DNA of 64,000 nt from JADJLQ01 sp044227925 (GTDB taxonomy: Bacteria; Bacteroidota; Bacteroidia; Chitinophagales; Saprospiraceae): the NCBI GenBank assembly GCA_044227925.1, contig JBGAVW010000001.1:1-64000 (forward strand), read 5' to 3'. The notes under the pieces were generated by a model. The model ran no database searches. It had not been told where the DNA came from and worked only from the letters and a program-made list of their open reading frames with translations. Below, in pieces: positions 1 through 8,279 of this stretch; position 1 is the first letter of the stretch; every line of letters begins with the position of its first letter. The position numbers were made by a program, and so were the translations under genes.

Positions 1-91
1 TTATTAAATTCTAAATGTGAATATTATGAATTTAAAGTAATTGGATCTCGATATTTATTTAACAGCTTATGCTTAAAGTTTATTACCTCAT

Positions 92-508
92 ATGATTTCT
101 AAAAAAATGAAATATGCTTTAAAGGCATTGATCGAAATAGTAAACTCAAAAGAGGAGTATATTCCAGCTCATACTATTGCTGAAAAGGCAAATGTGCCCA
201 TCAAATTTTTGGAGCAAATACTGAATGAACTCAGAAAAGGAAGGATAGTGAACAGCAAAAAAGGCTCGTTTGGAGGCTATTATATGCTCAAAGAACCTTC
301 GCAGGTAACTCTGGCAGATGTATATAGATTGATAGAAGGACCTATTGCCTTGTTGCCCTGCGGGTCGTTAAATTTTTATGAACGGTGTGAAGACTGTCCC
401 AACGAAGATACATGCCAGGTACACAAAGCAGTGGTGCAAGTGAGAGATAAGACACTGAAGGTGCTGGAAAAAATTACCCTGAAATCGATGGCCAGCGGGA
501 GGTTTTAG
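92..508 (+). CDS. Rrf2 family transcriptional regulator, Cys-rich (CymR/IscR type)
   Basis: A 138-residue winged-helix DNA-binding protein of the Rrf2 family, the usual length. The N-terminal half (about residues 5-65) is the helix-turn-helix and wing, with the typical 'ILNELRKG..V.S.KG..GGY' pattern. Four cysteines, C90, C99, C102 and C108, sit where IscR, NsrR and RsrR bind a [2Fe-2S] or [4Fe-4S] cluster, so a redox or Fe-S sensing role is likely (known for the family); the sensed signal is unknown. The ATG at 92 fits the family N-terminus. Downstream on the same strand lie a TonB receptor and a TauE exporter that share an upstream motif, suggesting that this regulator controls sulfur-compound uptake (inference). 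A weak, degenerate look-alike of that motif lies at about 9-33 and could serve autoregulation. Confidence 0.9.
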   Translation: MISKKMKYALKALIEIVNSKEEYIPAHTIAEKANVPIKFLEQILNELRKGRIVNSKKGSFGGYYMLKEPSQVTLADVYRLIEGPIALLPCGSLNFYERCEDCPNEDTCQVHKAVVQVRDKTLKVLEKITLKSMASGRF

Positions 509-550
509 ATTAGTCTATTCTTATTTAATGGTTACCGGATTGGTTTACTC

Positions 551-649
551 TTTTAAAAAGTTAGCACCGAAAAATGCGAAAATTTTTAAAAAATTAGCAC
601 CGGAAAAACTATGATTTTTAAAAAAGTTAGCACCGAAAGCTGTAATATT
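551..649 (+). repeat. Three tandem 33-bp repeats, core AAAGTTAGCACCG
   Basis: The core TTTTAAAAA(G/A)TTAGCACCG recurs with AGCACCG at 563, 596 and 629, exactly 33 bases apart, while the other half of each unit varies. Units start at 551, 584 and 617. The array lies just after the Rrf2 gene. It could be a protein-binding array or the multi-repeat terminus of a lost insertion sequence (IS21-family ends carry repeated motifs); no transposase is nearby. Confidence 0.8.
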
Positions 650-1037
650 TAGTTTGTTAACGAATTTTCTCAGCCACTAATACCCATTTTAAAATTGACT
701 CAATCCTGTAGAATTGACATTTTCATTAGTCTTTGATTCGTTTGATTTTTGATGTTTTTTTTGGGAGTGCAGGTGGAGATTCATGCAGATTTTATTTTTT
801 AGCAAGAAGGATTTGCTTTTGACGGTCAAGGAATAAAGGAATTCATTGATTGACAGAAATACGAATATAAAATAGTGTACTCCCTTTATCATGGACCTTC
901 AGTTCCATTTCTTAATCGACTTTATTTTTTAGGCCGGATTTGAAACCATTTTTTTCTTAGGGTTTAATCTGATCCCTTTAGTATCCGTATTCGTCAGAGC
1001 AACGGTGAAAAATACAATTTTTTCTATTTTTAAATCC

Positions 1038-1063
1038 TACTAAATCGATAGGAATAATAGGAA
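1038..1063 (+). promoter_or_regulatory. Putative Rrf2-regulator operator upstream of TonB receptor
   Basis: The 26 bases beginning TACTAAATCGATAGGAAT are nearly identical to 4552-4577 in front of the TauE gene (mismatches at only three positions). Both sit shortly upstream of a -7-like element of genes following an Rrf2 regulator. The ATAGGAAT core resembles, from memory, the Rrf2-family CymR box of Firmicutes. The assignment to this regulator is inference. Confidence 0.5.
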
Positions 1064-1078
1064 ATAAATAAATAGATA

Positions 1079-1086
1079 TATCTTTG
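1079..1086 (+). promoter_or_regulatory. TAnnTTTG -7 promoter element (TATCTTTG)
   Basis: TATCTTTG matches the Bacteroidota -7 consensus TAnnTTTG. No clear TTTG -33 partner is visible; the putative operator occupies that space, which would fit an activated or repressed promoter. It implies a leader of about 55 bases to the ATG at 1149. Confidence 0.5.
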
Positions 1087-1148
1087 TAGAGTGATTACGG
1101 TTGAATACCGGATTAGTTTCAGAAATTATAAACATAAATTATTATCGT

Positions 1149-3707
1149 ATGCAATCAACTCTTTTTTACAAAAAGGTAATTATTTCTCTTGGGCTTAGTT
1201 TTGCATTGAACCTCTTGTGTAATGCGCAAGAAAGAGTAACAGGTGAAGTAAGGGATGGTGATGGTCCTTTAATCGGGGCACATGTAGTTTTAAAAGGGAC
1301 CGAAAAAACAGCTGTCACCGATACCAATGGTCGATTTACCCTGGAATTTAATGCAAATCAAAATGTATTATTAATCAGTTATATTGGGTATGTCACCAAT
1401 GAGGTTATGGTGTTAAAAGACAGACCTAATCCCCTCGTGATTTTTCTAAAAAGCGATAACCCACTTACAGAAGTAGTGGTTACATCCCGTCGTCGCAGGG
1501 AAGATGTACAGGATATTCCAATTCCCATATCCGTAATCGGAGGGAGTAAAATTTCGGAGGCCGGAGCATTTAATCCAAACCGTCTGAAAGAATTACTTCC
1601 TTCTGTTCAGTTATTTGCATCAAATGCCAGAAATACTACTTTAAATATCAGAGGATTGGGTTCGACTTTTGGATTGACAAATGATGGGATAGACCCCGGA
1701 GTAGGGTATTATGTTGATGGCGTATACTATGCAAGGCCTGCTGCTACTGCACTTGATTTCGTGGATATCGATCGGGTAGAAGTTTTGCGTGGGCCGCAAG
1801 GTACTTTATTTGGAAAAAATACTACATCAGGTGCTTTTAATGTAAGTACCCGGGAACCTGGCTTCGAAACAAATGCCAACTTTGAAGCATCCTACGGAAA
1901 TTTTGGTTTCTTACAGGTAAAAGGTTCATTAACCGGCCCCATTTCAAAAAAATTAGCTGCCAGGATTTCATTGGCAGGATCTCAACGCAATGGCACCATT
2001 TACAATATGACTACTAAACTTTATATGAATGACATTAATAATATCGGATTCAGGGGTCAATTATTGTACAAGCCTATAGAGACCATTCAAATTAGATTTA
2101 TTGGTGATATTACCTCTCAGAAACCAAGCGGATATGGTTGGCCCGTAGCCGGTGTAGTGACTACCAAAAGAGCAGCTTTCAGGCAGTTTAATGCCATTCT
2201 AAAAGAGTTGAATTATTCACTTCCATATACGAATGCCTTTGAACGCATAGTTGACCACGATACCCCTTCGAAAGCGGATAATGAACTGGGAGGGATTTCG
2301 ATTAATTCGGATATTAAATTGGGAAATGGGACCCTTACTTCTACTACTGCATGGAGATATTGGAAATGGGATCCATTAAATGACAGAGATTATACAGGAC
2401 TTCCGGCTTTTACTATTTCTGCAGGCAATTCAAAACACAACCAATTTTCCCATGAGATTCGATATGTCGGTCAAATTAATAAGCACATTACTTCTACTGT
2501 AGGTGTTTTCGGTCTTTGGCAGGATTTAAATTCAGATCCGGTGCAGACTGAAGAAGCAGGATCAGCTCAATGGCGATTTGCACAAACCAATTCCAGTGCA
2601 TTATGGAAAACTCCTGGCCTCTTTACTAATTTTGGAATAAAAACAATTAATCAAATCAAAAGCAGCAGCCTGGCAGTGTTTGGCCAAACGGATTTTCGCA
2701 TCACTTCAAAAATTCACATTATTCCCGGCATCCGTTACAATTATGATTTAAAAAAGGCGAATTACGATAGACAAGTATATGGAGGTTTGCAGACAACCGA
2801 TCCGGCCTTGATTGCTTTAAAAAACAGTGTATATACCAACCAGAAATTCAATATTAACTTATCAGAGGATAATTTCTCTGGTCAAGCTACCATTCAATAT
2901 AAATTGGTAAAAAAGTCAAATGTATTTGCGACCTATTCTTTAAGTTATAAACCTATAGGAGTGAACGTGGGGGGCTTACCCACTTTAAATGGAGAGATCT
3001 TGACTGAATTGGCTAAGGTGAAACCGGAATATGTAAATCATTTTGAGATTGGACTAAAATCCATGCCCAGGGAGAATGCAACCATAAACCTGACCTTCTT
3101 CAATACAGAAATAAAGGATTACCAAACTCAGGTTCAAACTCCTGAACCGGGGGTAAACCGGGGTTACCTGGCCAATGCAGAAAAAGTGAGAGTAAAAGGA
3201 ATTGAATTGGAAAGTAAATTAATTTTAAATAAATACCTTTCCTTTAATGGATCCATGACTGTGACAGAGGGTAAATATGTAAAATTTAAAAATGCCCCTG
3301 TACCCCTGGAGGAAGTTGGAGGTACACTTTCTTTTAAAGATGTATCGGGTGGCGTGCTACCGGGTATTTCAAAATATGCAGGTACAGTTGGTGCAGAAAG
3401 CAATACGCCCGGAAAATTTCTTTCGCTTGCCGGGGATTATTTTGTAGCAATGGATTATTTCTTTCGTTCTTCATTTTCTTCCAGCCCATCCCCATCTGCT
3501 TATTTGAATATATCCGGATATTCGTTATTAAATGGCAGGGCCGGTTTCAAAGCTTCCAAAGGTATTACCCTATTTGTTTGGAGTAGAAATATGCTCAATA
3601 AAAATTATTACGAACAATTATTAGTGGCTCCGGGTAGTACTGGTCATTACGCAGGGATTTTAGGCGACCCTCAGACTTATGGGGTTACTATGAAGTTTAT
3701 TTTGTAA
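1149..3707 (+). CDS. TonB-dependent receptor with carboxypeptidase-regulatory-like N-terminal domain
   Basis: Outer-membrane active transporter of about 852 residues. After a signal peptide ending near 'LLCNAQ', a CarboxypepD_reg-like beta-sandwich ('VTGEVRDGDGPLIGAHVVLKG') precedes the TonB box/plug ('EVVVTSRRRREDVQDIPIPISV', 'RVEVLRGPQGTLFGKNTTSG') and a 22-strand type beta-barrel that ends in '...TMKFIL'. The plug resembles the iron-complex/Caulobacter-type receptors rather than SusC. I chose the ATG at 1149 because it begins the signal peptide; the open frame extends to a TTG at 1101, but that lies only 15 bases past the promoter element. The substrate is unknown; the shared operator with the TauE exporter and the Rrf2 regulator suggests an organosulfur or metal compound (inference). 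Confidence 0.9.
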   Translation: MQSTLFYKKVIISLGLSFALNLLCNAQERVTGEVRDGDGPLIGAHVVLKGTEKTAVTDTNGRFTLEFNANQNVLLISYIGYVTNEVMVLKDRPNPLVIFLKSDNPLTEVVVTSRRRREDVQDIPIPISVIGGSKISEAGAFNPNRLKELLPSVQLFASNARNTTLNIRGLGSTFGLTNDGIDPGVGYYVDGVYYARPAATALDFVDIDRVEVLRGPQGTLFGKNTTSGAFNVSTREPGFETNANFEASYGNFGFLQVKGSLTGPISKKLAARISLAGSQRNGTIYNMTTKLYMNDINNIGFRGQLLYKPIETIQIRFIGDITSQKPSGYGWPVAGVVTTKRAAFRQFNAILKELNYSLPYTNAFERIVDHDTPSKADNELGGISINSDIKLGNGTLTSTTAWRYWKWDPLNDRDYTGLPAFTISAGNSKHNQFSHEIRYVGQINKHITSTVGVFGLWQDLNSDPVQTEEAGSAQWRFAQTNSSALWKTPGLFTNFGIKTINQIKSSSLAVFGQTDFRITSKIHIIPGIRYNYDLKKANYDRQVYGGLQTTDPALIALKNSVYTNQKFNINLSEDNFSGQATIQYKLVKKSNVFATYSLSYKPIGVNVGGLPTLNGEILTELAKVKPEYVNHFEIGLKSMPRENATINLTFFNTEIKDYQTQVQTPEPGVNRGYLANAEKVRVKGIELESKLILNKYLSFNGSMTVTEGKYVKFKNAPVPLEEVGGTLSFKDVSGGVLPGISKYAGTVGAESNTPGKFLSLAGDYFVAMDYFFRSSFSSSPSPSAYLNISGYSLLNGRAGFKASKGITLFVWSRNMLNKNYYEQLLVAPGSTGHYAGILGDPQTYGVTMKFIL

Positions 3708-3793
3708 AGAAACATATGCATTGTATTTTATTGCTCCTCCTTGGAGTGCCTGAGACGATAGATAAATTAAAATTCTATTTTTGATTTATCATC

Positions 3794-4540
3794 ATGAAGT
3801 CCAGGGTACTTTTGTCTTGCTTATTATTTTCTTTTGTCAGTGTATCAGGCCAAAAATCCATTACTCATCAATCCCTTTACTGGATTCGATATTACCCACA
3901 GTTAAGATTGAGCTCAAAATATACTCTGCATGCAGAAATCGAAAATCGTCGTTTTTTTAAGAATAGTATTCAACACCATACGATCAATCATTACCGGTTG
4001 CAGTATAAGCTGTCTTCGTATGCTGATGCCGGAGGGGGTATTACATTGTCATGGCAAAGCCCACAAATCCCGGACGGGGTTAATCACCTGGTAGTACCTG
4101 AGATCCGCGGTGTACAGGAATTAAACCTGACACAGAACATATCCTCCGGATTTTCGCTGGCACATCGATTCAGACTGGATGAGCGATTTATTCATAAAAA
4201 CAATGGGATTACACTTGAGGATGGATATGACTTTAACTTTCGATTCAGATACAGAGTACAAATTTTGTATAAGCTAACTAAATCGTTAAGGGTTAAAGCT
4301 GGCGATGAAATCATGATCAACCAGGGGAAGATCATAGTCTATAATACTTTCGATCAGAATCGGGTATATTTTAGTTTGGAAAAAGAATTTTCGCCCAAAG
4401 TGGCCCTTGAAATATCCTATATAAAATGGTATCAGCAGCGGCCATCCGGCAATCAGTATTTTTCCAGAGATATTTTACGATTTTCCTTTTTGCATAAATT
4501 GATGTGGCATGGTAGAAGTAACAATCCGGATAAATTTTAA
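3794..4540 (+). CDS. DUF2490 family outer-membrane protein
   Basis: A 248-residue exported protein with a signal peptide (about residues 1-19, 'SCLLFSFVSVSGQ') and alternating aromatic beta-strands ('YWIRYYPQLRLSSKYTLHAEIENRRF', 'YRVQILYKLTKSLRVKAGDE') typical of DUF2490, a predicted small beta-barrel of Bacteroidota. Its function is not established. It lies 86 bases after the TonB receptor on the same strand and just before the TauE gene, so it probably belongs to the same transport unit. A weak hairpin (CTCC/GGAG around 3733-3745) in the gap does not look like a full terminator. Confidence 0.75.
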   Translation: MKSRVLLSCLLFSFVSVSGQKSITHQSLYWIRYYPQLRLSSKYTLHAEIENRRFFKNSIQHHTINHYRLQYKLSSYADAGGGITLSWQSPQIPDGVNHLVVPEIRGVQELNLTQNISSGFSLAHRFRLDERFIHKNNGITLEDGYDFNFRFRYRVQILYKLTKSLRVKAGDEIMINQGKIIVYNTFDQNRVYFSLEKEFSPKVALEISYIKWYQQRPSGNQYFSRDILRFSFLHKLMWHGRSNNPDKF

Positions 4541-4551
4541 CACATAATTCA

Positions 4552-4577
4552 TACTAAATAGATAGGAATTATATGAA
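4552..4577 (+). promoter_or_regulatory. Second copy of putative Rrf2 operator, upstream of TauE gene
   Basis: TACTAAATAGATAGGAATTA and the following six bases repeat the motif at 1038-1063 almost exactly. About 10 bases downstream, CAAATTTG (4586-4593) is one mismatch from the TAnnTTTG element, giving the same operator-then-promoter order as in front of the TonB receptor. Confidence 0.5.
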
Positions 4578-4697
4578 TTAATCTTCAAATTTGCACTTCT
4601 GTTAAACTCAATCAATAAAATATTAGCCCGCAGCATTGCCATCAAACGGCACGCATCTTCCCATCCATCCTTACTGTGGTATGCAATACCCATCCTG

Positions 4698-5513
4698 ATG
4701 CTGGTGATCCTTCTTTTTATTATTTTATTCAATTACAGTTCCGGCTTTACCCTGGAAAATGTAAGATCAGGGATCAATTCGGATTTATTGGTGTACCTGC
4801 TGGTGGGGATATTGGCCCAATTAGTGGATAACACACTGGGTATGGGGTATGGAGCTACCTCTACTTCTTTTTTATTATCGATAGGGGTGCCACCGGCTAT
4901 AAGCAGTACAGGAGTTCACGTTGCTGAAATGTTTACTACCGGTGCTTCGGCGATAGCGCATCATCGATTTGGTAATATCAATAAAAAACTGGTTTTATCA
5001 TTATTAGTACCTGGTGTACTCGGTTCTATTATAGGTGCTTATTTATTAGCAGATGTAATTGATGGTGATGTGATCAAACCGTTTATTGCATTCTATATGA
5101 TGATATTGGCTTTCATCATCATTCGCAAAGGATTAAAGTCCAATATTGAAAAGAAAAAATCAAAAAACCTGGGCGTACTGGCCATATTTGGCGGATTTAT
5201 GGATGCCATAGGAGGCGGTGGTTGGGGCCCAATAGTTACCTCCACCTTGATAGGTAAAGGCCGTGATCCAAGATATACTATCGGCAGTGTAAATACAGCT
5301 GAATTTGCTGTAGCCTTTGCAAGCGGTCTTACATTTATGATTTTTGGTGGTATCAAAGGATGGCAGGTGATCATTGGATTGATCATTGGCGGGATAGCAG
5401 CCGCACCGCTTGGGGCTTATCTTGTAAATAAAATACCCAGGAAACAGGTGACTGTATTGGTGGGATTGATATTGATATTTTTGAGTTTGAGGACGATATT
5501 AAAATCGTTTTAG
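4698..5513 (+). CDS. TauE/SafE family sulfite/organosulfonate exporter-like permease
   Basis: A membrane protein of 271 residues from the first ATG, with about eight hydrophobic segments and the duplicated TauE/SafE pattern ('GMGYGATSTSFLLSIGVPPAISSTGVHVAEMF' and 'GGGGWGPIVTSTLIGKGRDPRYTIGSVNTAEF'). The family moves sulfite, sulfonates or similar anions across the inner membrane. The reading frame stays open and protein-like for 44 codons upstream (from 4566; its last codons read 'PSLLWYAIPIL') but contains no ATG, GTG or TTG, so the N-terminus may begin at a non-canonical codon or the region may contain a sequence error. The operator at 4552 ties it to the Rrf2 regulator at 92. Confidence 0.85.
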   Translation: MLVILLFIILFNYSSGFTLENVRSGINSDLLVYLLVGILAQLVDNTLGMGYGATSTSFLLSIGVPPAISSTGVHVAEMFTTGASAIAHHRFGNINKKLVLSLLVPGVLGSIIGAYLLADVIDGDVIKPFIAFYMMILAFIIIRKGLKSNIEKKKSKNLGVLAIFGGFMDAIGGGGWGPIVTSTLIGKGRDPRYTIGSVNTAEFAVAFASGLTFMIFGGIKGWQVIIGLIIGGIAAAPLGAYLVNKIPRKQVTVLVGLILIFLSLRTILKSF

Positions 5514-5868
5514 CTTCTTACCTTTTCTTTGTAAAGTCCGTAAAGTCCGCATTTAATACGGGAATATTACCTGATCAAAATTATACTGTTTAGACACTAT
5601 TTATCTGAGTCAATAAAATAATTTTCATCCTTATGCTCACAGGTGTTGAATTCCAATATGACTTATTAAGCCCGATTCTTTTTACTCTTTCCTGAAAAGT
5701 AAACAATCCGGTGGATATTTTTAAAGATAAGGTACCGGAGGATGTAATTCATTCATAATGTCTTCCAGCATCATTGTTAGTCAGCGAATGCGGCCAGGTA
5801 AAGCCTATTTTTTTAACCCTGACGAATCCAAAAAACTACTTATCTTTCACTTCCATTTATTAAAGCAA
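5514..5868. other. Intergenic region upstream of PorP/SprF gene
   Basis: About 355 bases without a recognised gene. A tandem GTAAAGTCC pair lies around 5531-5548. TATCTTTC at 5841-5848 resembles the TAnnTTTG -7 element and would give a very short leader to the ATG at 5869. The frame is open from an ATG at 5758, but that N-terminal extension shows no signal peptide and no family resemblance. Confidence 0.5.
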
Positions 5869-6909
5869 ATGTTAAAGAAGTACTTACACCAAATCATCCT
5901 GGCAGGTATATTATGTATCTCCCGGGTAGATGCTCAGGACATACACTTCACCATGTTTGATCTATCACCACTTACTTTGAACCCTGGTTTGATAGGTGAT
6001 TTTAATGGGACTTTTCGCATTACAGGTAACTACCGAATTCAATGGCCTACTATTGCAAAATATCAGACTCCGGCAATTGGTGTAGATGCTCCTTTATTCC
6101 GGGGACTTCGTAAAAAAGATTGGATCAGTTTTGGTATAGCAGCTTATCAGGATAGAGCGGGCGAGGGAAGTGCTTTTCAGTTAAGAAAAACATCCGGATG
6201 GTTAGGTGGATCCTATCACGCTCCCATGAATAAGGCCGGTACGACGGTGTTGTCCTTAGGAGTTCAAAGTGGTGGTACCACGCGAAGCCTGCAAGGGACT
6301 CCTCGGTTTGGCGATCCCAGTGACCCACAATTCCCTGCTGGAGGAGGAGATAATAAAAAGACCTACGCCGATCTCAATGTCGGGTTGGTATTATCATCTA
6401 TATTAAACAAGGATAAAACTTCTGCATTAAATATGGGCATATCCATGTATCACCTTACACAGCCCAATGGATCTATTGGTAGTACACCTGGTGGTGGCGG
6501 AGGAGGTAATACCGGAGGCTCATCAGATAAGCAGGATGTGCTCATAAATGCGCATGCCATCATGAGTATTCCCAGGGGGGATCTATTAAAATTTTACCCG
6601 GGAGTGGTATTGCATTCCCTGGCAGGTAATTTTGAACTTGCAGCACAACTCAAAGGTGAAATGCTAATCAATAAAGAAAAGGATTTTGCTATAGTGGGAG
6701 GTGCAGGATATAGAATTGGCGATGCGGCTTTTGCCATTTTTGGCGCAAGAGTAAAAGACCTCAAAGTAGGGTTGGCTTATGATTTTAATCTATCCGGCGC
6801 CACAGCAAGTACTTCCGGTGTAGGAGGCTATGAATTGGGAGTATCGTATATAGTCAAAATTTATAAAAAGCCTGATGTCAAACCTGTGATCTTCTGTCCC
6901 AGATTCTAA
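5869..6909 (+). CDS. PorP/SprF family type IX secretion-associated membrane protein
   Basis: About 346 residues. A signal peptide ('KYLHQIILAGILCISRVDAQ') is followed by the PorP/SprF signature: 'DIHFTMFDLSPLTLNPGLIGDFNGTFRITGNYRIQW', then beta-barrel strands, a Gly-rich loop around 'GGGGGGNTGG' and a C-terminal strand ending 'GVSYIVKIYKK'. Family members are outer-membrane beta-barrels, often encoded next to giant adhesins and T9SS cargo, and anchor or assist surface proteins. Here it stands alone between unrelated genes. The start at 5869 was chosen over an upstream in-frame ATG (5758) because it gives a proper signal peptide. Confidence 0.85.
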   Translation: MLKKYLHQIILAGILCISRVDAQDIHFTMFDLSPLTLNPGLIGDFNGTFRITGNYRIQWPTIAKYQTPAIGVDAPLFRGLRKKDWISFGIAAYQDRAGEGSAFQLRKTSGWLGGSYHAPMNKAGTTVLSLGVQSGGTTRSLQGTPRFGDPSDPQFPAGGGDNKKTYADLNVGLVLSSILNKDKTSALNMGISMYHLTQPNGSIGSTPGGGGGGNTGGSSDKQDVLINAHAIMSIPRGDLLKFYPGVVLHSLAGNFELAAQLKGEMLINKEKDFAIVGGAGYRIGDAAFAIFGARVKDLKVGLAYDFNLSGATASTSGVGGYELGVSYIVKIYKKPDVKPVIFCPRF

Positions 6910-6957
6910 TTTATTTTAAATACGAATTGGTAATACATTTAAAAATTGAATCCCGGC

Positions 6958-8214
6958 ATGGAATCCAATGAATCCAATTCGTCGTCGGCCATATCCGGAT
7001 TTTTATCATCTCCATTATTTTCATTGAGTGTAATAGTCAGTGCGCTTGGATTTTTTGTAGATGTATACGATTTATTGTTGTTTTCCATTATACGAAAGCC
7101 AAGTTTAGCCTCTATTGGTTTATCTGAAGCGGATTTATTGATCCAGGGAGAGTTGCTGATCAGCATACAAATGATAGGCATGTTGGTAGGAGGTATTTTC
7201 TTTGGAATATTAGGGGATAAAAAAGGTAGATTAAAAGTATTGTTCGGCTCTATATTATTGTATTCCATTGCAAACATTTTGAATGGCTTGGTCTATTCAC
7301 TGGATCAATATATAATACTGCGGTTTTTAGCCGGATTGGGATTAGCCGGTGAGTTGGGTGCCGGTGTGACCCTCGTGAGTGAACAATTACCTAAAGACAA
7401 ACGCAGTCTCGCTGCCGGGTTTATTGCAGGATTTGGGGTTTTGGGAGCTGTATTTGCCTATTTCATTAGTAAGTTTTTCGACTGGAGGTTGTGCTATTTT
7501 ATTGGCGGCGGAATGGGCATTCTACTATTAATCATGCGGATGCGTGTAGCCGAAAGTCAATTGTTTCATTCAGTACATGTATCCAGTGTAGTGAAAGGAG
7601 ATTTTTTTATGTTTTTTACCGATAAAAAGCGATTCATCAAGTTTCTGTTATGCATATTGATCGGGTTGCCGGTATGGTATATCATAGGGATTTTAGTCAC
7701 CTTTTCAGATCAGTTTGGCCGGTATTTCGGAGTGAATAATATAGAACCGGGCAAAGCAGTATTGTTTTTGTACCTGGCTGTTGCGGCAGGAGACTATACA
7801 GTAGGGTATTTAAGTGAAAGATTAAAAAGCAGGAAAAAGACCCTCCATCTATTTTATATCATCTGTATAGTATTTTTGATTTTGTTTTTTAGTCAACGCA
7901 ACATGGGTAGCACATGGTTTTATTTTATCATTGCCGGCCTTGGATTCGGTGCAGGTCTCAATGTAATTTATCTTACTACCAGCATTGAGCAATTTGGTAC
8001 TAATCTAAGAGCAACAGCAACGATCAGTATATCTAATTTTGTGAGAGGGTCTCTGCCATTGCTTATTATTTTATTTAAATCACTGCGGGAGTATGCAAAC
8101 GATTATGTAAAAGGAGCATTGATCACAGGCGTCATAGTAATGGTGATTGCAATATTTTCTTCTTTTTTTTTAGCGGAAACGTATGGCAAAGATTTGGATT
8201 TTATCGAGGAGTAA
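6958..8214 (+). CDS. MFS transporter (sugar/organic acid:H+ symporter type)
   Basis: An inner-membrane carrier of about 418 residues with 12 predicted helices. The loop 2-3 signature is 'GGIFFGILGDKKGRLKVL', with a conserved Asp-Arg in helix 4-5 ('LRFLAGLGLAGELGAGVTLVSE') as in the AAHS/SHS families for aromatic or small organic acids and phosphate esters. I used the ATG at 6958; a TTG at 6946 is also in frame. No partner enzyme is adjacent, so the substrate cannot be named. Confidence 0.85.
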   Translation: MESNESNSSSAISGFLSSPLFSLSVIVSALGFFVDVYDLLLFSIIRKPSLASIGLSEADLLIQGELLISIQMIGMLVGGIFFGILGDKKGRLKVLFGSILLYSIANILNGLVYSLDQYIILRFLAGLGLAGELGAGVTLVSEQLPKDKRSLAAGFIAGFGVLGAVFAYFISKFFDWRLCYFIGGGMGILLLIMRMRVAESQLFHSVHVSSVVKGDFFMFFTDKKRFIKFLLCILIGLPVWYIIGILVTFSDQFGRYFGVNNIEPGKAVLFLYLAVAAGDYTVGYLSERLKSRKKTLHLFYIICIVFLILFFSQRNMGSTWFYFIIAGLGFGAGLNVIYLTTSIEQFGTNLRATATISISNFVRGSLPLLIILFKSLREYANDYVKGALITGVIVMVIAIFSSFFLAETYGKDLDFIEE

Positions 8215-8236
8215 AAAGCACAAATGCAGTATACAT

Positions 8237-8257
8237 TCCCGGGCTTGAAGGCCGGGA
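8237..8257. terminator. Hairpin between convergent genes
   Basis: TCCCGG (8237-8242) pairs with CCGGGA (8252-8257) between the converging MFS and dehydrogenase genes. An A-run follows on the plus strand rather than a T-run, so this is not a textbook intrinsic terminator in either direction. Confidence 0.35.
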
Positions 8258-8279
8258 GCAAAAAAATAAAGCATTTTCC

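Larger units (their letters stand above)
509..1148. other. Long intergenic region between rrf2 and TonB receptor
   Basis: About 640 bases without a convincing gene. It holds a three-unit 33-bp tandem array (551-649), a putative operator (1038-1063) and a TAnnTTTG-type promoter element (1079-1086). The stretch 650-1030 is AT-rich with no recognisable RNA or protein gene; the single minus-strand open frame at 689-892 has low-complexity composition and no family resemblance. Confidence 0.6.

Noticed and set aside
551..649. CRISPR array
   Set aside because: Only three units, conserved part is under 20 bases and AT-rich, no cas genes; spacing fits a tandem repeat, not repeat-spacer architecture.
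689..892. Minus-strand open frame of 67 codons between rrf2 and the TonB receptor
   Set aside because: Low-complexity, Lys/Asn/Ser-rich composition, no family pattern, no promoter; probably chance.
5758..5868. N-terminal extension of the PorP/SprF gene from an ATG at 5758
   Set aside because: Adds 37 residues ahead of a perfect signal peptide; a promoter-like element lies inside the extension.
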